In this document: positions 55,426 through 64,000 of the stretch, piece by piece
Position numbering within the stretch: position 1 is the first letter of the stretch
Layout: the number at the start of each line of letters is the position of its first letter
The notes under the pieces: model-generated
Databases searched by the model: none
What the model was told of the DNA's origin: nothing
What the model saw: only the letters and a program-made list of their open reading frames with translations
Assembly: GCA_034769895.1 (NCBI GenBank)
Contig: CM068367.1
Location: forward strand, 691,538,268 to 691,602,267
DNA from: Magicicada septendecula
Taxonomy: Eukaryota > Arthropoda > Insecta > Hemiptera > Cicadidae
DNA length: 64,000 bases
Direction: 5' to 3'
Made by a program: the position numbers and the translations under genes

Positions 55426-57248
55426 ACTATACCACTTACTTGACATAAACTGTGATAGCTAAGCTAATGTACAACATATATGTATTAATTATACACATAA
55501 ATGTTCCTCGATAGACACTCTATCTATTGGCGAAAACTTGAATAAAATCAGTTAAGTACTTCCTGAGATTAGCGATTTCAAACACAGAGAGAAAACGGAC
55601 CGACTTTACTTTATACTATGTATAGATTAACATAAGCAGGGTTTTACCAAACGTTTACAAGCTACTCATCCAGGCCGTGTTCCAGTTAACGATGTCAGAT
55701 CTAAGAGTGATGAAGAATGACGAAAATATTTCCAACTCCGGCTTCTCAATAAAGGTTGTGATTAGTGTCCCGGGCTGTAATGGAAAGTTCTGTTCTTGAT
55801 CTTCGCTGATTTTCTCGTTTCTTGTGGTTACAGGTCCCAACGGAATTAGTGTAGTATTAAGTTCTTGCTCTGCAGTCAAAAGTGAGGTTCAGTAGGTAAA
55901 TTTCATTCTCTTTAATTTTTTGTTGTAGGGTATTTATTCACTTCAACTTCTCCCGGTCTGGATTATCTGCATTTATTTATGGTTTCTTGTATAACTCATT
56001 TGGTGGTGAGTTTAGTTCATTTTTCTTAAGGTTTTTTATGTGAATTTTGTAGATAGGTTGTTTATTCTCAAAGTGATAATTTAGGAAGTCATCCAATCCG
56101 TCTTTTTTATTTATTGTTTATAATTTAACACTGATGTGTAATAATTTTATTCATGAGGTTTTGTGGTTTTCTGGCGATTTTTTAATGACTGAACTGTCCT
56201 CGTTTACATATAACAATTGAATGTCTAAATCAACAAGATTTCTTGCATTTTGTTGCCTTAACAACCATTGCTTATTCTGTCATTGGATAATATCTGTTAT
56301 CCTAGAGCCAGAAATATGAAATATTCTTACACTTATTTAATAAAATACTCCCTGCTTGGAATTACATTAAATCACATAAAACTTTCACTTAATCTGCCTT
56401 ATTAAACCATATACATTTTACTACCTTTTCTTCTTAATTGACTTATTTTAAAAGGTATTAATTTCCTTTTACAAAATACTGAATTTAGGCCTATTGGTAT
56501 TATTACAGGTGTTATAATTTTTTGTTTTTAATTTAATTTTTCTTACCTGACCTACTGTACAAAGAGTCACTGGCTTATGGCCACTTATATCAATTTTAAT
56601 TTCCTGGTTTCAATTCATTATTGTTATTTAGTTCATCATTAAACCCTTCATTGGTTTTTAACATAATTATAATGACCACTTGCCAACTTATTAACACTTA
56701 TTGTCTTCCTGGCCAAGTTTACAAATATTATTTTAAACATCTTCATTAATTATTTAAAGTAAATACATTTAACATAATACCATACATAATAAATGTACTT
56801 GTATTTAATTATTTAAATACAAGTTTAACATGAATGAAATGATTACCCATTACTTAGTACTTCCTTAAAGCAACGGCTCCACACTTACTACACACAAAAC
56901 ATAAAATAAATATCATGTAAACACTATATCATGATACAGTACAACAACAAGTACATTTTATAAAACATTAAATATTAATTGAACAGTATGTTATACTCAA
57001 CTCCTACACATTAAACTCATCCCATTAGACACAGTGTTTATAGTTTACATCTTATACGGCTCATTACATATTTTATATTTAGGTACACCTTCAATGTTTT
57101 ATTACCTAGTAACCTTACTAGAGGTACCCTCAATGCATTTTTTAGGTGAGATTGGCCCTCTTGTATTTAATTATGACATACTTTGGGCATTGTTTTCAGT
57201 CATGTTGAAGTTTTTATGTAACGTCGGGAACCTCAACTTTGTTACGTT

Positions 57249-57250
<2 letters not shown>
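55426..57250. other. AT-rich stretch with one possible terminal exon
   Basis: No repeats were recognised. The one candidate is the minus ORF at 55655-55879, listed separately. Confidence 0.4.
55655..55868 (-). CDS. unrecognised minus-strand ORF with possible splice acceptor
   Basis: On the minus strand an acceptor-like TTTTGACTGCAG is followed by a frame encoding EQELNTTLIPLGPVTTRNEK, then FIEKPELEIFSSFFITLRSD and ending TAWMSSL with a TAA stop. The amino-acid composition is protein-like and not low-complexity. It could be a terminal exon of an unknown gene or a remnant of a mobile element. I do not recognise it. Confidence 0.25.

Positions 57251-57303
<53 letters not shown>
57251..57303. 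repeat. TA microsatellite
   Basis: About 26 TA units with one CA interruption, directly upstream of the Penelope fragment. Confidence 0.95.
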
Positions 57304-57334
57304 GATTGGTATCTTAATTTAATTGGTATCTTAT

Positions 57335-57608
57335 TTTAATTCCATGATTTACCAAATGCTTAGGATCCCATTAAATAACACAGAAAGAAACAAAGAAAGA
57401 AAAATTATCCAACAAATAGCAGTTAAAAATGGATACAAAATAAAAACTATTAATAAATTAGAAAATAAAATTAAACATAAAATCACTAATAAAATTCCTA
57501 AAAACACTACATTTAAAAATTCATCTATTAATAACAATATAAAATATACAACCTTCACTTATTACGGAAATATAACTCAAAAACTAAATAAAATATTTAA
57601 AGATACTA
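57335..57608 (+). pseudogene. Penelope polyprotein fragment, RT-endonuclease linker
   Basis: The frame encodes MIYQMLRIPLNNTERNKERK, then IIQQIAVKNGYKIKTINKLE and TYYGNITQKLNKIFKDT. This resembles the region between the RT and the endonuclease of Penelope-like elements (the LxIPL and IAxxNGY blocks). It ends at the insertion of the Sailor-like transposon, and the apparent ORF continues into that element only by chance. Confidence 0.75.
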
Positions 57609-60600
57609 GAGTCAGCTGCATGGAACTAGTATCGTCAAGGTCACACCGCTTACTTACAGCGTTGCCACTAAGCAACAGTTTCCCTTTCTTCCGAAAAATG
57701 CTACACTATACACTTACTTTCTAGTAAGTAAGCCTACTTAATGTAAAGAATATAACAAAGTGAGAAAGTTTGTAATACATGCATTAGAGTACATTGTTAC
57801 ATTGTCAATAATTGTTAATAATAATTACATCACAATTAATATATTGTTAATAATTAATTAACAATTAATTTCCGTATCTTATACATAACATTCAATTCGA
57901 CGCGTCAGCTATAGTTTGTTTGAACGAATTTTATACGCATCCTGTGTCTTAAGCTTGCCCCATTTAATTATTGAAGACACCGCACTATTCGTGACTCAGA
58001 AAAATATTCTATTTTTATTTCCTGCGCTGCTTATTAATTAAGTAAAAAAATTAGAACTATACTATAAGATGTTACATGCACAAGTAGCATAAAAATAATG
58101 GTATGTATAAACGTGAAACGAATTGGATTTCTTAAGAAAATAAGGATAATTTTATAAACAACAAATACAAATGTCTCATGAAATAAATTTAAAATTCCTT
58201 ATTTATTTATATATATATATATTTTTTAACTTAAATCTTTAAATATAGAATTTAAATTTATAATTCTATATTTTATGCATTGTCCTTACTAATTTTATAA
58301 TTAAAATTTTCCTTATTTTATGAACTATAGAATTCCTTATGACTATTATAAATAAGCAGTATGTTGAAAAACTCACCTTAAATAGGGTTAGTCACACAAT
58401 TATCACTTTGCAAAGTGATAGCACAGAGCACATTCATAACACTCCTGAAGAAAACACGCACACACAGTTTTTTATGTTTCAATAAAAATAGAAAATACTA
58501 CGCTTCGCTATAGACACGTTTACCACCTATATACACTTTTTAACACTCCTGCCTTATTCGTCTTCGGATTCACTGGACTCAGGTTCGCTGTCACTACTCA
58601 CACGTAAGTGTATGATGAAGGGCTCCACTGTGGTGTCTCTCGTGCACTGCTTTGAGTAATCGGCTTCTTGTAGTGCCTCCGCATGTCTTACGCACTTCTC
58701 CCAGTCTTCCTGAGTTATCCTGTCCAAAGCTTCGTGTGCAAGTTGTTCAATATCGGCCAATCTGAAAGTCGTATTCTTGTTTGCAACATACCGTTTAACT
58801 TGGGCCCATATCAGCTCGATCGGATTATACTGACAATGATATGGTGGCAGGCGCACTACTGTATGTCCCATTTCATTTGCCAGTTGATCCAATTCGTACG
58901 TCTTCTTGGCCATTCGGATCTCTTCTTTAGAAAGAAGTTCATCCCTGGTTTCAGCTGTGGAAAATGAAATTCTCTTCTTACGCAGCCACTCCATGATATC
59001 CACTTTACGCCAGTTTGAACATGGTGGTTTATCTATTTGTACAGAATGATAGCTGGCATTATCCATCACGATGACAGAGCCTTCTTCCAAGGAGCGCAAC
59101 ATACCAACAAACCAGGTCTTAAAAACTTCAGCATTCATTTCTGTGTGGTAGTCAGATGCAGCTGAATGCTTACTGCCACGAAAGACAAGTTTGGCACCTG
59201 CTATGAAACCTGTACTTGCGGATCCAGCATGTGCAATAATCAGCCGGCCACCTCTACCAGTAGGTACTTTCAGCCCACCGTTCCCTCTGGAGTCTTGCCA
59301 GATGTATTTATTCGTATGATTCTGTGATATCCAGGTTTCATCCAAATAAATTATAGGCCTGTTGTCCTCCGTACGATGTATATGCATGGTTCTCAAAAAC
59401 TTCGCTCTCAAGGCAGCAATGTCTCTGCGCTCCATTAAAAATTTTCGTCCATCGTTGCACTTCTTAAATTTAAAACCAAGCACTTTCAGAAGGCGAAGTA
59501 CGGAGGCTTCTGAACCAGAATAATTGATTTTCTGACAGAGATCAGCTCGAATTTTGCTTGCAGTGGGGTATTCCCCTCGGTCGTAATATTCTAGTACGGT
59601 CCTGTGGACTATTTGTTTATTAAAATCGTCCAGTTCAGTGTTTTTGTGTTCCCGTTTATACCCTTTCCTTGGAGAACTGAACACAACACTCACGCCTTGA
59701 TCATCTGCCGAAGCAACGGTATTGCTAATACGTTGCACCGACTGTTCAGAAATGCCACAAGCTTCCGCTGTCAATTTTCGAACTTGTGCAAAGTTTATGT
59801 TCCTCCTGGCTTCTTCATTATACGCAAGATTTTTAAAAAACTTGTAAACGTTTGCTATGATGACTTTACTTTGTTTTCTAATGTCCTCTCGGCCCGCACG
59901 TACACCACCGCTGCTTGTACTCGAACTAAATGTAGGATACTGTTCCTCAATATCACTCATAATAAATACAAATTATTGAAATAAACTAATACACACACTG
60001 TCTACAATAAAGACGTCAACCGTTCACATGAAACGCACAAAATGTCTGTCAACAATATTAAGGACGATAAATATTTTGGATGTTCGTCTCTTCCTCACCT
60101 CATCCACCCAACCTACTTGGAATGGGGTACTGTAACTGAAATGGGATTGGCTTTTGTCACAACAGCGACAATTTTGTTTACAGAAATTGCTCAGTCCTAT
60201 TTATCTTTGTGCAACGGAAGAAAGGTAGTAGCGCGGGCAGTAAACATACACATTTTTGAGGGGATTATAAAATGACAAAGGCATTCATAAAAGTGTCAGA
60301 CAGCAATATTTACCGAAAAGACATGCCGACAGGGTATACGCAATGTGCATACCAAATGTGTACATATACCTAACAGAACTTCCGAACCATATGGCTTAGG
60401 AATGACCGTGTAGAGAACAAAAACAGATTCATTTACAAAAGGGAAAAGACCGTGAGTATGAAAAAATTAAAGCGACAACAGCAGGCAAGGTCAGCGTTCT
60501 CAGACAACTGTCAGTCTGTAGGATAACCGCCCATGAAGAAAACAGTAAAACTTTAATAAGTAAGTGCACTGTACGGAAATCACAAAATAACTGACCTAAT

Positions 60601-61072
60601 GGTACTTCGTAAAGTTAGGGTGTGTATTGCTAAAAGGTTTAGATTCTAACATAAGAAAAACCAGCGCAGTATAAATAGTAGTTTCAGAGAACTGCAAATC
60701 GTAACAAAAAAAAAGCCAAAGAAACAGAAGAAACGCAAAGATAGAAATTCTGTAGATATTTACGCGACAACAAAAAATATGTTGCCGACTCACACAAATT
60801 TTTAGAGCTCAAATACTGGCGCCCAGAATTTAACTGAGTAGTGTTACCCACAACTAATTATTCCTGATAAAACAAATTCATTTACGCGATACGCATAAAT
60901 AAATTTGAAACGAAGAATATAATGTGGATGTATGAAATTTGTTTTCGTAACACTGCTAAAACGCTACACACTGTACTAGCCGGCAACAACGCTGGGCGAG
61001 GGGCGTGGAGGTGACAGGGAGAAGCAGTGAAAGTGAGTGACGTTGACGATACTACTTCCATGCAGCTGACTA
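57609..61072 (-). mobile_element. Sailor-like (DD~82E) Tc1/mariner-type transposon, apparently intact
   Basis: Inverted repeats of about 38 bp bound the element: AGTCAGCTGCATGGAACTAG at the left end and, read inward from 61072, AGTCAGCTGCATGGAAGTAG. TA lies on both sides. It is 3.46 kb, with an intact minus-strand transposase and about 1 kb of non-coding sequence on each side (57609-58553 and 59961-61072), in which I see no further gene. Confidence 0.88.
58554..59960 (-). CDS. Sailor-like transposase, 468 aa, intact
   Basis: One uninterrupted ORF encodes an IS630/Tc1/mariner-superfamily transposase, the enzyme that cuts at the element ends and inserts into TA. The N-terminal third holds helix-turn-helix sequence (VRKLTAEACGISEQSVQRIS; YPTASKIRADLC). 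Catalytic blocks are IIYLDETWISQ (D207), VIVMDNASYHS (D300) and YNPIELIWAQVKRYV (E382). There are 81 residues between D300 and E382, far more than the 34-41 of usual mariner and Tc1, which fits the Sailor group (DD82E). The C-terminus is acidic and Ser-rich. The start ATG at 59960 is the first in the frame. The base composition is less AT-rich than the surrounding Penelope, consistent with later arrival. Confidence 0.9.
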   Translation of the reverse strand: MSDIEEQYPTFSSSTSSGGVRAGREDIRKQSKVIIANVYKFFKNLAYNEEARRNINFAQVRKLTAEACGISEQSVQRISNTVASADDQGVSVVFSSPRKGYKREHKNTELDDFNKQIVHRTVLEYYDRGEYPTASKIRADLCQKINYSGSEASVLRLLKVLGFKFKKCNDGRKFLMERRDIAALRAKFLRTMHIHRTEDNRPIIYLDETWISQNHTNKYIWQDSRGNGGLKVPTGRGGRLIIAHAGSASTGFIAGAKLVFRGSKHSAASDYHTEMNAEVFKTWFVGMLRSLEEGSVIVMDNASYHSVQIDKPPCSNWRKVDIMEWLRKKRISFSTAETRDELLSKEEIRMAKKTYELDQLANEMGHTVVRLPPYHCQYNPIELIWAQVKRYVANKNTTFRLADIEQLAHEALDRITQEDWEKCVRHAEALQEADYSKQCTRDTTVEPFIIHLRVSSDSEPESSESEDE

Positions 61073-61074
61073 TA

Positions 61075-61511
61075 ATTTAAAAATATCTTATAATACAGAT
61101 AATATAATTTTTAATAAAATAAAACCTAAAACTAAATCCAATACTCACAATAAAAATGGAATATATAAAATAGAATGTCCAGATTGCAATAAATTTTACG
61201 TGGGCCAGACGAAGAAAAAACTACGAGATAGATTCGTTCAACACCGCAATGCATATTTAAAACCAAATATTTATAAATCTAATTTAGCCACACATTGTCT
61301 AAATAATAACCACCAGTTTCCAAACATTGAAAATATAAAATTAATTGAAAACATACAAAAAGGTCAAAAAATGAATATTTGGGAAAATCTTAACATTTGC
61401 AAACACAATAACAATAATTTATTAATTAAAGAACAAACCCAAATAAAAACAAAACAAGACGATCTATTTAAAATTATAAATTTACTAAAAAATAAAAATA
61501 AAAATGAATAA
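61075..61511 (+). pseudogene. Penelope polyprotein fragment, GIY-YIG endonuclease
   Basis: The frame continues from the left fragment. It has NGIYKIECPDCNKFYVGQTK, the GIY...YVG signature with a CPxC pair, then RDRFVQHRNAY, NLATHCLNNNHQF and KGQKMNIWENLNI, which are the standard blocks of the Penelope GIY-YIG nuclease that nicks target DNA. It ends with Lys/Asn-rich sequence and a TAA at 61509-61511. Codon use is very AT-rich. Confidence 0.85.
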
Positions 61512-61848
61512 AATATAAACAAAATTTCAAATATAACCGAGAAAACAGCTGCTGAAGAAAATAAACATTAAAACAATTGTTAACTAATCGACCTAAATCG
61601 ATTATCAGTTATTTTATTTTACATTAAAATCTATACAAATTCAATTATTCGTTAATTTTATATTAACAGAATTATTTCGATTGTTATTAATTCATTTAGA
61701 AACCTCTGATGATACTGATATTTTTCAGTGAAACGTGCGTCAGGTGTTAAAAAGAATATACAATATTATCTACTTGCAGAAGAAACAAATTGAAAACATC
61801 ACAAATTATATAATTACTGCAAGAAACATCGAGTTACTTATATAGAAA
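61512..61848. other. junction between two tandem Penelope copies
   Basis: This 337-bp AT-rich segment links the end of one Penelope ORF to the start of the next in the same orientation. Penelope elements often occur head to tail, joined by pLTR sequence. No ORF is present. Confidence 0.5.
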
Positions 61849-62345
61849 ATGATGGATGAAAACACCATACAAGGTGATGTAACTCATTCCTATAACCAAT
61901 TTATTAAACGTAAAAAACAATTAATTAATTGTTTTGGAAACATATATTTTAACAAACAATGCCTACACCTTAATATTTTTCCAAAATACACAAAAATAAT
62001 AGTAAAAAACAACAATAACAATAAATTAAGCAAATATATTACTCAAGCCCAATATAAATGGATTAAAGACGAAATATCAAATAATTACAGAAAAATCGAC
62101 TACATTAATAAACAATTAATTAATTTACATCTTCTTTTAGCCAACACACTTGATTATCATACATGGAATAATAAATATATTAATATGCTTAAAATACTAA
62201 ATAAACACAAAACAATTAAATTTAACACAATCAATAAAAAACTTAAAAATCTACTAATAAATAGTACACCTAAAGAAGATAACCAAAATTTACACACATT
62301 AAATAATAACCACACTTTTTACCCAAAATTCGTAAACTTATCTAA
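61849..62345 (+). pseudogene. second Penelope copy, N-terminal part
   Basis: The frame starts MMDENTIQGDVTHSYNQFIK and includes KQCLHLNIFPKYTKIIVKNN and YITQAQYKWIKDEISNNYRK, ending with HTFYPKFVNLSN. This fits the N-terminal region of Penelope polyproteins up to the FYPxFxNLxN block before the RT. It is cut at 62346 by the left end of a Tigger-like element. The RT itself would lie beyond the window. Confidence 0.72.
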
Positions 62346-62387
62346 TACAGTAGACGCCCTCTTAACCGGCCTCGGATCAACCGGCCG

Positions 62388-62616
62388 CCGCTTTAACCGT
62401 CCAGACTCGTCTGTTTCCCACGCTTTCGATATCCGTTAATTAAACGGATGTTTCTACATTTTCTATTTGTTTTTAGTAATCAAGCGGCTTTCGATTACCG
62501 CTTTAACCAGCCGACCCTCAGACTCGTCTGTTTCCCACGCTTTCGATATCCGTTAATTCAACAGATGTTTATACATTATCTATTTATGTTTTTAATAATC
62601 AAGCGGCTTTCGATTG
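62388..62616. repeat. two subterminal tandem units (~110-118 bp) of Tigger copy 2
   Basis: Each unit begins CCGCTTTAACC, contains AGACTCGTCTGTTTCCCACG and CGATATCCGTTAATT, and ends ATCAAGCGGCTTTCGATT. The second has a short insertion near its start. Confidence 0.85.
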
Positions 62617-62816
62617 TACCGTGTAAACATAAATGTGAAATTACACCGACACGGCTCACCGGCATGTCAAAAGTTTCATGATTTGCACTTGTTTATTTTA
62701 TTGAACGTCTTTAGTCAGTTTAGTGGTTGATTTGTCAATGTGAAGACGTGTCGATTATTACTGTACTGGGTGCTACTGTAAGTACAGTTTCATTATTTTT
62801 TTCGTGTGCTACAAAC

Positions 62817-64000
62817 ATGAGTGACAAAAAACAGAAACGTGTAGTAATCAGTATCGCGCAAAAACTTAACGCCTTAGAACGTTTAGACAAAGGTGAATTG
62901 GTACAATTAATATGTAACGAATTAGGCGTGGGAAAAAGTACTGTCAATGACTGGCGGAGAAACAGAAATTCACTTCAGGATTACTGTATACAGGTTGAAT
63001 CACAAAAAGTACTCAGGTTGAATCACAAAAAGTACTCAAGTCCCGTTGCACAATTAGAAAACCAACCAACGAGATTGTTGATGATGCCCTTTGGGTATGG
63101 TTTGTCCAACAACGTCGAAAAGGTACGCCAATTAGTGGGCCAATATTAAAAGAAAAGGCCTTATGTTTTCACAAAAAACTCGAAAACCAGGCCGAATTTG
63201 TTGCTAGTGATGGGTGGTTATCGAGGTGGAAAAAACGGCATGTAACACATGTGCTTGATGTGTGTGGGGAAAAGCTGTCCGCTAATCCAGGAGCAGTAGA
63301 TGAATTTACAACAGAACTCGTAAAAATCATAAACGAAAAAGAACTTAAACCAGAGCAGATATATAACCTAGATGAAACGGGCTTAAATTTCAAACTTCTA
63401 CCAAAACAAACTTTCGCTATGGCAGATGAAAAATCAGCACCAGCAATGAAAGTTAACAAAGAAAGATTGACTGTTGCTCTCTGTATCAATGCCGCGGGTA
63501 CACATAAGATTCCTCTTTTTGTGATTGGTAAATCGAAGAAACCGTGTGTGTTTAAACATGTTAATATGGAAGCCCTCCCGGTTTACTATAGATCTCAAAA
63601 ATCTGCGTGGATGGACTCCCATCTTTTCAAAGAATGGTTTATAACGCAATTCATACCAAAAGTTAAAAGCCATTTAATCAATCTAAAATTGCCTGTAAAA
63701 GCTCTACTTGTCACTGACAATGCACCGACCCACCCCAGTGCTGATCAATTAGTATGTGAGGAATGCATCAGCGTTTTATTTTTGCCTCCTAACGTAACTA
63801 GTCTCATACAACCTATGGACCAGGGAGTTATTGCAAGTTTCAAAAGACGGTATAGGCGAAAACTGTTATCTGAAATTTTGGGTAAAATGGAAGATGAAAA
63901 CTCAGGACTTGTAGACGCTGTAAAGACTATAAACATCAAAGATGTGGTGTACATGATAGCAGCTGTGTTTGAAGAAATTCCCCACACTGGTTTTATAAAA
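62817..64000 (+). pseudogene. Tigger/Jerky-like transposase, frameshifted by a 23-bp duplication, partial
   Basis: It starts MSDKKQKRVVISIAQKLNAL with a Psq-type HTH (GVGKSTVNDWRRNR). The frame is lost after 62991-63036, where CAGGTTGAATCACAAAAAGT plus ACT (23 bp) is present twice in tandem. Downstream the correct frame is open to the window end. It shows GTPISGPILKEKA and the CENP-B-type HTH (SDGWLSRWKKRH), then catalytic blocks IYNLDETGLNF (Asp at 63371), LVTDNAPTHP (63716) and IQPMDQGVIASF (63818), with 33 residues between the last two Asp. The duplication is the only defect seen in this part. Confidence 0.85.
62991..63036. repeat. exact 23-bp tandem duplication
   Basis: Two identical 23-bp copies, 62991-63013 and 63014-63036, follow each other without a gap. 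As 23 is not a multiple of three, the duplication shifts the transposase frame. Confidence 0.97.

Larger units (their letters stand above)
57323..61511 (+). mobile_element. Penelope-like element, 3' part, split by a Sailor-like transposon
   Basis: The pieces 57323-57608 and 61073-61511 form the end of a Penelope-like retroelement. They are separated by a DNA transposon with a TA duplication (57607-57608 and 61073-61074). Leaving out the transposon and one TA keeps the coding frame open across the junction. The 5' part of this copy is missing. Confidence 0.85.
62348..64000 (+). mobile_element. Tigger/pogo-like (Jerky-type) DNA transposon, copy 2, cut by window end
   Basis: The left terminal repeat CAGTAGACGCCCTCTTAACC starts at 62348 right after a TA (62346-62347), inside the second Penelope copy. 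Two subterminal repeat units follow, then a transposase from 62817 that is still open at the window end. Confidence 0.82.

Noticed and set aside
57323..57724. 133-codon ORF as one protein
   Set aside because: The ORF crosses the insertion point at 57608; its last ~38 codons are Sailor-like element terminal sequence.

Overview
The window looks like AT-rich, intron-rich animal nuclear DNA, most likely from an insect. There are no operons or ribosome binding sites. The only host gene I can support is four minus-strand exons with good splice sites and matching phases. They encode part of a DENN-domain protein, probably DENND2-like. Almost everything else is mobile DNA of many classes, much of it nested. 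The insect call is inference from this mix: mariner, piggyBac, Tigger/pogo, DD41D and DD~82E Tc1/mariner relatives, Penelope, and Ty3/gypsy elements with 4-bp target duplications.

Layout. 1-4343: 5' part of a mariner copy (transposase on the minus strand), a broken piggyBac with TTAA duplications, and a 515-bp solo LTR with ATAC duplications. 4344-15921: a complete Ty3/gypsy element (E1 here) with 1.23-kb LTRs, gag, pol and a 3.9-kb non-coding 3' region. 16036-16835: two DENN exons. 16836-28679: one large intron holding a MITE-like palindrome, a decayed gag, a 5S rRNA-derived fragment, a LINE RT fragment, and a DD41D mariner relative split by a second LTR element (E2, 21188-26875). 28680-28821 and 34646-34795: two more host exons. 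Between them is a second solo LTR of the same family, split by a Tigger-like element. 34796-43795: mostly featureless DNA with an inactivated 1.3-kb mariner. 43819-53878: a third LTR element (E3) with 3.05-kb LTRs and one gag ORF, inserted into a TA microsatellite. 54659-55425: an interspersed repeat with ~130-bp tandem units. 57323-62345: tandem Penelope copies, one split by an intact Sailor-like (DD~82E) transposon and the next by a second Tigger-like element that runs off the end of the window.

How the parts relate. E1, E2 and E3 look like one community of elements. All have TGT...ACA-type LTR ends, 4-bp duplications where these can be read, and LTR pairs that differ at only about 8-11 sites by eye. 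Only E1 carries pol (protease, RT, RNase H, integrase), and that ORF has one in-frame TGA near its end. E3 has gag only. E2 has one ORF whose N-terminus resembles the E1 Gag coiled coil and whose C-terminal half I do not recognise. All three place a hairpin of about 20 bp next to the polypurine tract. The hairpin arms differ in sequence between elements, which suggests that structure rather than sequence is conserved. E1 and E2 also share blocks of non-coding 3' sequence. I regard this trio (autonomous element, two pol-less partners, a hairpin at the plus-strand primer, and a RanBP2-type zinc finger in E1 Gag) as the most interesting candidate system in the window.
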